Assembly: GCA_028723545.1 (NCBI GenBank)
Contig: JAQYER010000165.1
Location: forward strand, 1-6,506
Source of the DNA: Caryophanales bacterium
Lineage (GTDB): Bacteria > Bacillota_I > Bacilli_A > RFN20 > CAG-826
Length of the DNA: 6,506 nt
Direction: 5' to 3'
In this document: one piece after another, positions 1-5,793 of the stretch
How positions within the stretch are numbered: position 1 is the stretch's first letter
How the letters are laid out: the number at the start of each line of letters is the position of its first letter
Program-made: the position numbers and the translations under genes
Notes under the pieces: model-generated
The model's database searches: none
What the model saw: only the letters and a program-made list of their open reading frames with translations
Told to the model about the DNA's origin: nothing

Positions 1-1600
1 CTTTAGAGAAGACATATATTTTAATTTTTGGTTCAGTGCCAGATGGACGAATTGTAATCGTATCACCATTGTCATAAATATATTTTAAGACATTTGATTT
101 AGGCAATTTAATTTCAACATCACCAGTAGGTGTATGGCTAACGCTTAATAAATAATCATTACTAATTTTTGGATTTAATACTGGAAGAGGTAATTTATTA
201 TTTCTAAAATCTTCCATTAATTGATTAATTCTTTTCGCGCCTTCAGAACCTTTTAATTCATAAGATAATGTTTTAGTAATATATTTACCATATTTACGAT
301 ATATTTCTTGAAGACGAATATATGGAGATGAATTATTTGAATATAATTCTTCACTTAATTCTGCGATTAACATTGAGGCATTAACTGCGTCTTTATCGCG
401 GATATCAGTATTAGTTAAATATCCACATGATTCTTCAAATCCGAGTAAGAATCGTTTTTGCTCATTATTATTTTCTAATTCTTTAATAACTCCACCGATA
501 TATTTAAATCCGGTTAATACTTCGCGAACTTCAACTTTTTTAGCTTCGGCGATAATATTGATGAGATTGGTTGAAACAATTGTTTTAACAATAATTCCAT
601 CTTTAATTTTCTTATTATGACGTAAAATGAAATCAAACAATAAAATGCCAACTTCATTACCAGTGAAATAATGAATTCCTAAATAATCTTTACAAACAAA
701 ACCAACGCGATCTGAATCTGGATCGGTAGCGATTAATATATCTCCAGCACAACTTTCCAAATCTTGAACACCTAATTGAAGAGCTTCTTTCATTTCTGGG
801 TTTGGATATGGGCAAGTTGGGAAATTACCATTTGGATTGGCTTGCTTTTTGACAGTGTAAACACGAGAGAAACCATCTTCTCTTAAAATAGTAGTGACTG
901 GTTTAAGACCTGCTCCATTGAGAGGAGTATAAATAATCTTAATGTGTTTTGGGCCTTTAATAATTGATTGTTTTAATGTTGAAGCAATATATGAATCAAA
1001 TACTTCTTGTTCAATGATATGAATATGTTCTTTATTTGTGAATGAAACACCATTAAAAATATCAACATTTTCAATTTCTTTTGTTATTTCATCAGCGACA
1101 TCATTATTAATTTGACATCCATCTTCTCCATAAACTTTATAACCATTATATTCGGCTGGGTTATGAGAAGCGGTAATATTAATTCCAGCTTGGCAAGATA
1201 AATATCTAACTGCGTAAGATAATACTGGAGTGGCTTGTAATGAATCAAAGACATAAGCTTCAATATTGTTTGAAGATAATACATTCGCGGCTTCATAAGC
1301 AAATACTTTAGAAAAATTACGAGAATCATAAGCAATTGCTACTTTGCTATTTTCATAATGCTTTTTTAAATAATTCGCTAAACCTTGAGTGGCTCTTCTA
1401 ACAGTGTAGACATTCATTCGATTTGAACCAACACCGATAATTCCTCTTAAACCAGCGGTTCCAAATTCTAATTCTTTGTAGAAGCTATCAAAGATAATAT
1501 CTTCGTTATTTTCAATATCTGCGAGTTGTTTGCGTGTTAAAGTATCTAGACTAGGCTCGCTAACCCATTTTTGATACATTTCATATACTTTTTGTTCCAT
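1..1600 (-). CDS. pgcA: Phosphoglucomutase (alpha-D-phosphohexomutase family, PgcA type), 3' end cut by window edge
   Basis: It interconverts glucose-6-phosphate and glucose-1-phosphate in the cytoplasm, feeding UDP-glucose and hence glycolipids or polysaccharides. The 533 residues visible contain all four family signatures in order. These are an N-terminal FGTAGLRG (46-53), the catalytic phosphoserine loop TASHNPAEYNGYKVYG (143-158, Ser145), the metal loop DPDSDR (293-298), the sugar-binding loop GFEESCGYL (387-395), and the phosphate loop RPSGTEPK (518-525). The TASHNPxEYNGYKVYG form matches Bacillus PgcA rather than GlmM or ManB. PgcA is about 580 residues long, so only a few dozen C-terminal residues should be missing. 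The ATG at 1600 is the earliest possible start because an in-frame TAA lies two codons upstream. No Shine-Dalgarno precedes it, and a promoter abuts it. Specificity for glucose over mannose is inferred from family resemblance. Confidence 0.95.
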   Translation of the reverse strand, partial: MEQKVYEMYQKWVSEPSLDTLTRKQLADIENNEDIIFDSFYKELEFGTAGLRGIIGVGSNRMNVYTVRRATQGLANYLKKHYENSKVAIAYDSRNFSKVFAYEAANVLSSNNIEAYVFDSLQATPVLSYAVRYLSCQAGINITASHNPAEYNGYKVYGEDGCQINNDVADEITKEIENVDIFNGVSFTNKEHIHIIEQEVFDSYIASTLKQSIIKGPKHIKIIYTPLNGAGLKPVTTILREDGFSRVYTVKKQANPNGNFPTCPYPNPEMKEALQLGVQDLESCAGDILIATDPDSDRVGFVCKDYLGIHYFTGNEVGILLFDFILRHNKKIKDGIIVKTIVSTNLINIIAEAKKVEVREVLTGFKYIGGVIKELENNNEQKRFLLGFEESCGYLTNTDIRDKDAVNASMLIAELSEELYSNNSSPYIRLQEIYRKYGKYITKTLSYELKGSEGAKRINQLMEDFRNNKLPLPVLNPKISNDYLLSVSHTPTGDVEIKLPKSNVLKYIYDNGDTITIRPSGTEPKIKIYVFSK

Positions 1601-1606
1601 GGCTTA

Positions 1607-1635
1607 ATTATACCAATTTTTGTGAAAAATTCCAA
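1607..1635 (-). promoter_or_regulatory. Extended -10 promoter of the phosphoglucomutase gene, giving a leaderless mRNA
   Basis: Read on the minus strand: a -35 TTGGAA (1630-1635, 4/6 match), a 17-base spacer, then TGG directly followed by a perfect TATAAT (1607-1612), which is the extended -10 form TGnTATAAT. Six bases (TAAGCC) separate the -10 from ATG, so the expected +1 is the A of the start codon. The spacer holds a perfect inverted repeat, AATTTTT-gtg-AAAAATT (1615-1631), which could be an operator or simply an AT-rich promoter element. Confidence 0.8.
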
Positions 1636-1775
1636 TTTAACTTTTTTAAGGGGGATTAATGTAACTTTGTTTCAATTTAATGTCAATTTGATGGACTAAT
1701 CATTTAAATCCTTATTTATTCTATGGTCGATAATTTTTATTGTTAATGCATCAAATATTTTTATATTTTTATTAT

Positions 1776-1804
1776 TTGCCTTTGCTAATTTATTCATTTA
1801 TAAT
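1776..1804 (+). promoter_or_regulatory. Promoter of the lipoprotein gene
   Basis: A -35 TTGCCT (1776-1781, 4/6 match), a 17-base spacer and a perfect -10 TATAAT (1799-1804). The predicted transcript starts near 1811, giving a leader of about 45 bases that includes an 8-bp hairpin and a Shine-Dalgarno. Unlike two of its neighbours, this gene is therefore read from a conventional leadered mRNA. Confidence 0.7.
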
Positions 1805-1811
1805 CACTTGG

Positions 1812-1830
1812 ATTTATTTAAAAAATAAAT
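1812..1830 (+). promoter_or_regulatory. 5'-terminal AT-only stem-loop in the lipoprotein leader
   Basis: ATTTATTT (1812-1819) and AAATAAAT (1823-1830) form a perfect 8-bp inverted repeat with a three-base loop, starting one base after the predicted transcription start (about 1811). A hairpin at the extreme 5' end can protect an mRNA from decay. The stem has only A-U pairs, so it is weak, and chance is possible in such AT-rich DNA. Confidence 0.35.
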
Positions 1831-1838
1831 TCAGATTA

Positions 1839-1845
1839 AAAGGAG
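1839..1845 (+). promoter_or_regulatory. Shine-Dalgarno of the lipoprotein gene
   Basis: AAAGGAG-type ribosome binding site with GGAG at 1842-1845, ten bases before the ATG at 1856. It confirms the start that places a complete lipoprotein signal peptide at the N-terminus, and shows that this organism does use Shine-Dalgarno initiation. Confidence 0.8.
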
Positions 1846-1855
1846 AAAAAAAGTT

Positions 1856-3895
1856 ATGAAAAAATTAAATTTCTTAGCAATTATGCTTCTATCTAGTTTG
1901 CTTGTTACTGGATGTAATAGCTCGGGCAATGGAACTACTTCAAACACAAACACTAGCATTAGTGATATATATGAAAACCATAATATTAGTTTTTCAACTA
2001 GTGAATCATATATTGTTCATTGTGAATTTTCTTCCGCAAAAAAAGATGAAACAGTATCTTTCGAAGTTGAATTATTATTTTCTTACCTATCAGTAAGTGA
2101 AGTTAAAGTTAATGGACAACAAATAGCTTTAACAAATGATAATAAATATAGTTTTGTAATGCCTGATGAAGATGTTTTTGTTCAAATTAGTGTTTTAGAT
2201 ACAAGAGTTCAACAAAAAACTCCAAACGAAGTAATATCTTCTTTAGCGGAAAAAAGAAATTACACTCTAACAATTGATGATAAAATCTTCAACACTGTTA
2301 TTACTGATTATTATACCGAAAATGCTTTCTATTCAACTTATTCAAAAGATAATCAACAATACGGATTTGCAGAAGATAATGAAGGATATGTATTTGGTTT
2401 TACATTATCTGAAACAGATGTTATTCCAGAACAATATTCAGTTGATGAAGATGGTAATAAAATTAGTGGATTATGGGCTAATTCAATTGTTTCATTTGCT
2501 GATATTAACCCAACACTTTTACCTTCTGAACCTAATTTAGATAATACATATGAAATTACCGATTCTTACAATAAATTAATCTTATCTAACCTTGCTGGAT
2601 ATGGAGATATGTACGTCCAAGATTATTTAACAATTAGTTGTGTTGTTAAAGGCGATCTCGATATTGAATTTATCGTTCATTTCAATTCAGATAATGAAAA
2701 ATATAATGGTGATTGCATTATTACATTATCAAATATTGATCAAACAGTTATTCCATTTATTGATGAATATTTATCAGCGGGTGGAAAAGGAAAATTAGAT
2801 GCTTCTGAAGAAATTTCTAATGTATTAAAAAATATTAAAGAATCAAATAATTATTCAATTTCTGTTTATGTAAATGAAGCGAATACTTATAACGATTATT
2901 TTACTAACAATTATTTCTATTCTGAAAACGTAAACACTATATCATCATCAAAAGGACACGTTTGTGTCGCAGAAGGAATTTATAATTTCACAATTAGCGA
3001 TAATAATGTTGTTCCAGGAGCGGAAATTACTTACACGGCTGGAGATGATCGAACATTATGGGCTAATTCATCTAACACATTTAAAAACCTTTCTACTTTA
3101 AATTTAGCAAATTTAACAGTTACTACTTTAGAAGATGGAACAAATCAAATCAAAGGTATTTTACAAACATTGTTCGATATCGCACATCCATCAGGATTTT
3201 TCCCAACCGCTGATGAAACAAATGATATCGTTACTGTTAATGAATATGATAATGAACATTTCAAGTACACTTATGTCGATAGTGATGGTTCAACATATGT
3301 TGTTAACATTCATAATGTTGGAAACACCAAAATAGATTGTGTTGATCAATTCATTGAATCAAAGAAAGATTTTGATTCTACTGATTCATCAAAATTATTA
3401 GAAATATTAAATAATTTAAAGACTTCTCATCAATATAAAGCTACTTCTATTAGCAAATCTTCATGGCCGGCATCCACAACAACGGTTGAAGTTACATTTT
3501 TAGAAGATTCATATTCTGTTAATAGTTCAGTTGCGAACGCTAGTTATTCATATAATATTGAAGAAGGAATTGTTGTTAAAAATTATGTCGATTCTGAAGG
3601 AAATAACGCGAAAGAACCAACTGAATTCACTGATTTATGGTCATCAAATTTATTCAATTCTTTCATTTCGTTTGATGAATCATATTTACAAGGAACTAGT
3701 CAAACATTAGATGGTGCTTACAAAGTTACATCAAAAGACTTAATTACATTATTCTTCAATGTCTCTTTAGCGAGTTCATCATTATTATCATCTGTTTCAT
3801 CTGCAACAATAATTATTGATGAAACAAATAATGTATTAACTTTATCTGCATCCGCTGGATTTTCCGGATCAGTTGAAATTAATATCAATTATTAA
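1856..3895 (+). CDS. Large secreted lipoprotein with three tandem ~195-residue repeats, unknown function
   Basis: I do not recognise this 679-residue family. A type II signal peptide is clear: MKK, a hydrophobic core (residues 4-17) and the lipobox VTGC with the lipidated Cys20, followed by a flexible Ser/Thr/Asn/Gly linker (21-35). The protein should thus be anchored to the outer face of the membrane. Residues about 41-117 form a small beta domain ending YSFVMPDEDVFVQIS (99-113), resembling repeat domains common in low-GC surface proteins. Three repeats follow (about 123-305, 316-502 and 511-679). Each opens with a helix (VISSLAEKRNY, VLKNIKESNNY, ILNNLKTSHQY), continues in predicted beta strands, and carries LWANS (206), LWANS (401) or LWSSN (594). 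The first two repeats end with a related NIxxTxI..xIDxxI helix, which the third lacks. It is a monocistronic gene with its own promoter and terminator. Substrate binding or an envelope scaffold role is possible, but nothing visible decides it. Confidence 0.9.
   Translation: MKKLNFLAIMLLSSLLVTGCNSSGNGTTSNTNTSISDIYENHNISFSTSESYIVHCEFSSAKKDETVSFEVELLFSYLSVSEVKVNGQQIALTNDNKYSFVMPDEDVFVQISVLDTRVQQKTPNEVISSLAEKRNYTLTIDDKIFNTVITDYYTENAFYSTYSKDNQQYGFAEDNEGYVFGFTLSETDVIPEQYSVDEDGNKISGLWANSIVSFADINPTLLPSEPNLDNTYEITDSYNKLILSNLAGYGDMYVQDYLTISCVVKGDLDIEFIVHFNSDNEKYNGDCIITLSNIDQTVIPFIDEYLSAGGKGKLDASEEISNVLKNIKESNNYSISVYVNEANTYNDYFTNNYFYSENVNTISSSKGHVCVAEGIYNFTISDNNVVPGAEITYTAGDDRTLWANSSNTFKNLSTLNLANLTVTTLEDGTNQIKGILQTLFDIAHPSGFFPTADETNDIVTVNEYDNEHFKYTYVDSDGSTYVVNIHNVGNTKIDCVDQFIESKKDFDSTDSSKLLEILNNLKTSHQYKATSISKSSWPASTTTVEVTFLEDSYSVNSSVANASYSYNIEEGIVVKNYVDSEGNNAKEPTEFTDLWSSNLFNSFISFDESYLQGTSQTLDGAYKVTSKDLITLFFNVSLASSSLLSSVSSATIIIDETNNVLTLSASAGFSGSVEININY
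2222..2770 (+). repeat. Lipoprotein internal repeat 1 (protein level)
   Basis: Residues about 123-305. It starts with the helix NEVISSLAEKRNYT, has the marker LWANS at residues 206-210 (bases 2471-2485) and closes with ITLSNIDQTVIPFIDEYLS. The distance from its helix-ending Tyr136 to the equivalent Tyr333 of repeat 2 is 197 residues. Confidence 0.7.
2801..3361 (+). repeat. Lipoprotein internal repeat 2 (protein level)
   Basis: Residues about 316-502. It starts with EEISNVLKNIKESNNYS, has LWANS at residues 401-405 (bases 3056-3070) and closes with VNIHNVGNTKIDCVDQFIES. The 15 bases encoding LWANS (TTATGGGCTAATTCA) are identical to those in repeat 1, although the rest of the DNA has diverged. 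Confidence 0.7.
3386..3892 (+). repeat. Lipoprotein internal repeat 3 (protein level, C-terminal, lacks the closing helix)
   Basis: Residues about 511-679. It starts with SKLLEILNNLKTSHQYK and has LWSSN at residues 594-598, which is 193 residues after the repeat 2 motif. It then runs through the AYKVTSKDL strand to a final beta hairpin and ends without the IDxFI helix that joins the earlier repeats. This is what is expected if that helix is an inter-domain linker. Confidence 0.65.
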
Positions 3896-3918
3896 TTCAT
3901 TTATCTTTTAATTCATTT

Positions 3919-3948
3919 GCCTCATATCAAATTGATGTGGGGCTTTTT
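3919..3948 (+). terminator. Rho-independent terminator after the lipoprotein gene
   Basis: GCCTCATATCA (3919-3929) pairs with TGATGTGGGGC (3933-3943) in an 11-bp stem with two G-U pairs and an AAT loop, followed at once by TTTTT (3944-3948). On the other strand the two G-U pairs would become A-C mismatches, so it should work only rightward. It lies 24 bases after the TAA stop and just before the next promoter. Confidence 0.92.
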
Positions 3949-3960
3949 AAATATTTTTAT

Positions 3961-3989
3961 TTGTTAATAAATATTTACTAATTTATAAT
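3961..3989 (+). promoter_or_regulatory. Promoter of the TtcA-like gene, giving a leaderless mRNA
   Basis: A -35 TTGTTA (3961-3966, 4/6 match), a 17-base spacer and a perfect -10 TATAAT (3984-3989). Seven bases (GATGCCT) separate it from the ATG at 3997, so the expected +1 falls on or next to that A. The nonamer TAAATATTT occurs at 3948-3956 and 3968-3976, with starts 20 bases apart on either side of the -35. This could be a paired protein site, but the composition makes chance plausible. Confidence 0.72.
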
Positions 3990-3996
3990 GATGCCT

Positions 3997-4815
3997 ATGG
4001 GCAATCGCATTATTAAAGACATTTACGAATATTCGATAACAAAAGAATTTCGCCCAAAAATATGGTCGAAATTTGTTTCATGTTTAAAAGATAATGATTT
4101 ATTGAAACCACATGATCATTTATTGATGTTAACATCTGCGAATAAATCATCCCTCTTATCAGCGAGATTATTTATTCAATTATTAAAACATTCTGATTTT
4201 GAATTTGATATTCATTTTGTTTTATTTGATTTTGGCTATGTAAAAGAAGATTTAATAGCTGCGATAAATAATTTTAAGCAATTATCAATTCCTGTTGAAG
4301 TAATTAATGTTGATAAAAAAATATTCGAAACACAATTTAATATGGGAAGTTTTTATTTAGAAAATAACATTGATATTACCCAATTAAATGAATTAATTAA
4401 CAAATACCAAATTAATAAAATTGTTACATCCCATCATTATGATGATGTAATTGAATTCACAATGATGAATATGTTACTTAAAGGAAGTTTTTATACAATT
4501 AATCCAATTAACCAAATAAGCGATAAGATATCTCTTATTCGACCAATGTATTATATTCGTGAGAAAGATATTGATAATTGGATTAATTATCATCAATTAA
4601 ATGTCATATCAACGAATAAATATTTCACTCAATTTAATGATGATTATGAGAAGAAAAACAAAACAAAATTTTTAATACATGAATTGAAAAATAAATATAA
4701 TATCCAAGTTGAAAAGAATATCTTTAAAGCAACATCTAATGTCACTTTAGATATGATAATGGGATATATAAAAAATGATGTTTATTATTCTTATTTAGAA
4801 GATTACGATAAATAA
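3997..4815 (+). CDS. TtcA-like PP-loop protein that has lost its catalytic motifs (probable pseudoenzyme)
   Basis: The fold and order match the Firmicutes TtcA-like family of tRNA-thiolation ATPases: an N-terminal EFRPKIWSKF, a Rossmann-type core, SHHYDDVIEFTMMNMLLKG (145-163), IRPMYYIREKDIDNW (181-195) and the C-terminal NIFKATSNVTLDMIMGY (241-257) ending LEDYDK. Active members have SGGKDS as the PP-loop, a CxxC ahead of the HH-DD motif and further C-terminal cysteines. Here the loop reads SANKSS (47-52), the CxxC region is FNMGSFYLENN, and the only cysteine in the protein is Cys29. ATP pyrophosphatase and sulfur-transfer activity are therefore unlikely, yet the frame is fully open. An ATG at 3988 would add three residues, but it lies inside the -10 box and has no ribosome site, so I prefer 3997 (272 residues). 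The gene stands alone and converges on the next one. It could instead be a nucleotide- or RNA-binding derivative. Confidence 0.85.
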   Translation: MGNRIIKDIYEYSITKEFRPKIWSKFVSCLKDNDLLKPHDHLLMLTSANKSSLLSARLFIQLLKHSDFEFDIHFVLFDFGYVKEDLIAAINNFKQLSIPVEVINVDKKIFETQFNMGSFYLENNIDITQLNELINKYQINKIVTSHHYDDVIEFTMMNMLLKGSFYTINPINQISDKISLIRPMYYIREKDIDNWINYHQLNVISTNKYFTQFNDDYEKKNKTKFLIHELKNKYNIQVEKNIFKATSNVTLDMIMGYIKNDVYYSYLEDYDK

Positions 4816-4817
4816 TT

Positions 4818-5219
4818 CTATTGTTCACTTCTAACCGCGAGCATTGATAAAATTCCCGCTACACCGATTAAAATATCTGGAACAAATAAAAATGGAAGAG
4901 ATACTAAAACTGAATTATCAACAATACCTGTTTTAGGATCAGGAATTCCACAAAATACAATCATCGCGACCGCTCCAACGAGAACTAAAGCAAAAGATAT
5001 TAATTGCATAACAGGTGTTAATAATTTATTTAAACGAATATATGCGGTACCGATAATGCCAACTATTCCACCAATAATTCCACCAAGTAATACTAAAATA
5101 GATATAACAACATTCCCTTGAGCGGCGACATTTAAATAACAAATAAAAGCAACTACACATGATGAAATAGAGCCAATTAGTCCCATAATTGAAGAACCTA
5201 AGTTTAATGATTTTTTCAT
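4818..5219 (-). CDS. Small four-helix integral membrane protein, unknown function
   Basis: 133 residues, mostly hydrophobic, with four predicted membrane helices at about 9-30, 37-59, 67-90 and 106-127. Charges sit at K2/K3, R62/K65 and R130, so the positive-inside rule places both ends in the cytoplasm. The two outer loops are LNVAAQGN and GIPDPKTGIVDNS. The second and third helices are joined by a short YIRLNK turn. It resembles generic tetraspan proteins of low-GC bacteria (DUF4064-like in style), but I cannot assign a family. The start is the ATG at 5219, where an AAAGGAGT ribosome site ends six bases upstream. An in-frame ATG at 5237 lies on the far side of that site and would put it inside the gene. 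The stop is TAG, and the gene ends two bases from the convergent TtcA-like gene. Confidence 0.82.
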   Translation of the reverse strand: MKKSLNLGSSIMGLIGSISSCVVAFICYLNVAAQGNVVISILVLLGGIIGGIVGIIGTAYIRLNKLLTPVMQLISFALVLVGAVAMIVFCGIPDPKTGIVDNSVLVSLPFLFVPDILIGVAGILSMLAVRSEQ

Positions 5220-5224
5220 AAAAA

Positions 5225-5232
5225 ACTCCTTT
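5225..5232 (-). promoter_or_regulatory. Shine-Dalgarno that fixes the start of the membrane protein gene
   Basis: Minus-strand AAAGGAGT, with GGAG (5226-5229) six bases before the ATG at 5219. It lies downstream of the alternative in-frame ATG at 5237 and so argues for the shorter 133-residue product. Confidence 0.85.
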
Positions 5233-5253
5233 TGCATTTTTTATATTATCATA

Positions 5254-5282
5254 ATGAAAAATAAAATAAAAATGTATATAAT
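5254..5282 (+). promoter_or_regulatory. Probable promoter of smpB-folC
   Basis: A perfect -10 TATAAT at 5277-5282 follows a weak -35 (ATGAAA, 5254-5259, 4/6 match) with 17-base spacing. Transcription would start near 5289 with a leader of about 33 bases. Minus-strand -10-like sequences for the divergent membrane gene (GATAAT at 5245-5250, TATGAT at 5249-5254) lie beside it without a convincing -35, so the two promoters probably overlap in this 102-base gap. Confidence 0.5.
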
Positions 5283-5321
5283 CATATTTACGTATAAATA
5301 TGGAGCTAATAACGCATCAAA

Positions 5322-5792
5322 ATGGAAAAACATATCAAAATAATTGTCAATAATTCAAAAGCTCACTTCAATTATTTTCTTGAAGATTTTTTAGAATGCG
5401 GAATTGTTCTCCAAGGAAGTGAAATTAAATCAATTCGCCGAAATGGAGTGAATTTAACTGATTCATATATCGTTATTAGAAATTTTGAAGCATATATTCT
5501 TAATATGAATATTTCTCCATATGAAAATGGTGGATTATTTAATCATGAACCTAATCGCACTAGAAAATTATTATTACACAAAAACCAAATTTTAAAATTA
5601 AGCCAAAAAGCTCAAGTTCAAAAAATGGTTATTGTTCCAACGAAAGTATATTTATCTAAAGGAAAAGTTAAAGTTGAAATTGCTTTAGGTAAACCTAAGA
5701 AAAATTATGATAAACGCGATGTCATCAAAAAAAGAGATGATGAAAGAATGATGGCTTCAATCAAGAAAAGTAATGGAAGGGATATTTATTAA
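5322..5792 (+). CDS. smpB: SmpB, tmRNA-binding protein of trans-translation
   Basis: SmpB binds the tRNA-like end of tmRNA and carries it into ribosomes stalled on mRNAs without a stop codon, so that the product is tagged for degradation. At 156 residues the length is typical. Family motifs are present in order: NNSKAHFNYF (10-19), ECGIVLQGSEIKSIR (25-39), VNLTDSYIVIR (43-53), NHEPNRTRKLLLH (74-86), VEIALGKPKKNYDKR (118-132) and a basic C-terminal tail (KKRDDERMMASIKK) that enters the mRNA channel. The Gly usually found before the VP strand (GxTxVP) is Met102 here. In-frame TAA codons at 5307 and 5310 rule out an earlier start. GGAG at 5302-5305 is 16 bases from ATG, unusually far for a Shine-Dalgarno. 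It is co-transcribed with folC. The tmRNA gene is not in this window. Confidence 0.96.
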   Translation: MEKHIKIIVNNSKAHFNYFLEDFLECGIVLQGSEIKSIRRNGVNLTDSYIVIRNFEAYILNMNISPYENGGLFNHEPNRTRKLLLHKNQILKLSQKAQVQKMVIVPTKVYLSKGKVKVEIALGKPKKNYDKRDVIKKRDDERMMASIKKSNGRDIY

Positions 5793-5793
5793 A

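Larger units (their letters stand above)
1601..1855. other. Divergent intergenic region between pgcA and the lipoprotein gene
   Basis: The left end carries the pgcA promoter and the right end (from about 1776) the lipoprotein promoter and leader. The middle, roughly 1640-1770, has no ORF, tRNA-like fold, riboswitch signature or terminator that I can recognise. It contains a short G run (GGGGG, about 1651-1655) and several scattered CAATTT hexamers (1614, 1633, 1673, 1684), which are not striking at this base composition. At 255 bases it is the only sizeable stretch without a gene. Confidence 0.6.

Noticed and set aside
1084..1335. 83-codon minus-strand ORF within the phosphoglucomutase gene
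   Set aside because: It overlaps pgcA on the same strand in another frame, over the catalytic-loop coding region. Its Leu/Ile/Met-rich composition is typical of an AT-rich shadow frame, and it has no ribosome site.
1614..1689. Four CAATTT hexamers upstream of pgcA as a repeat-type operator or array
   Set aside because: Their spacing is irregular (19, 40 and 11 bases) and the hexamer is expected often at this base composition. The nearby 17-base dyad is the better candidate.
1902..2540. Two short plus-strand ORFs (1902-2096 and 2274-2540) inside the lipoprotein gene
   Set aside because: They are out-of-frame shadows of the lipoprotein, with low-complexity hydrophobic content and no start signals.
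3135..3335. 66-codon ORF inside the lipoprotein gene
   Set aside because: A shadow frame over repeat 2 of the lipoprotein. No ribosome site and no recognisable motif.
3997..4815. Annotation as active tRNA(Ile)-lysidine synthase (TilS) or active TtcA
   Set aside because: The order of motifs fits the TtcA-like family better than TilS, and the SGGKDS loop and catalytic cysteines are absent, so an active enzyme of either kind is not supported.
5220..5237. N-terminal extension of the membrane protein to the ATG at 5237
   Set aside because: The extension would place the AAAGGAGT ribosome site inside the coding region. The ATG at 5219 has ideal spacing.
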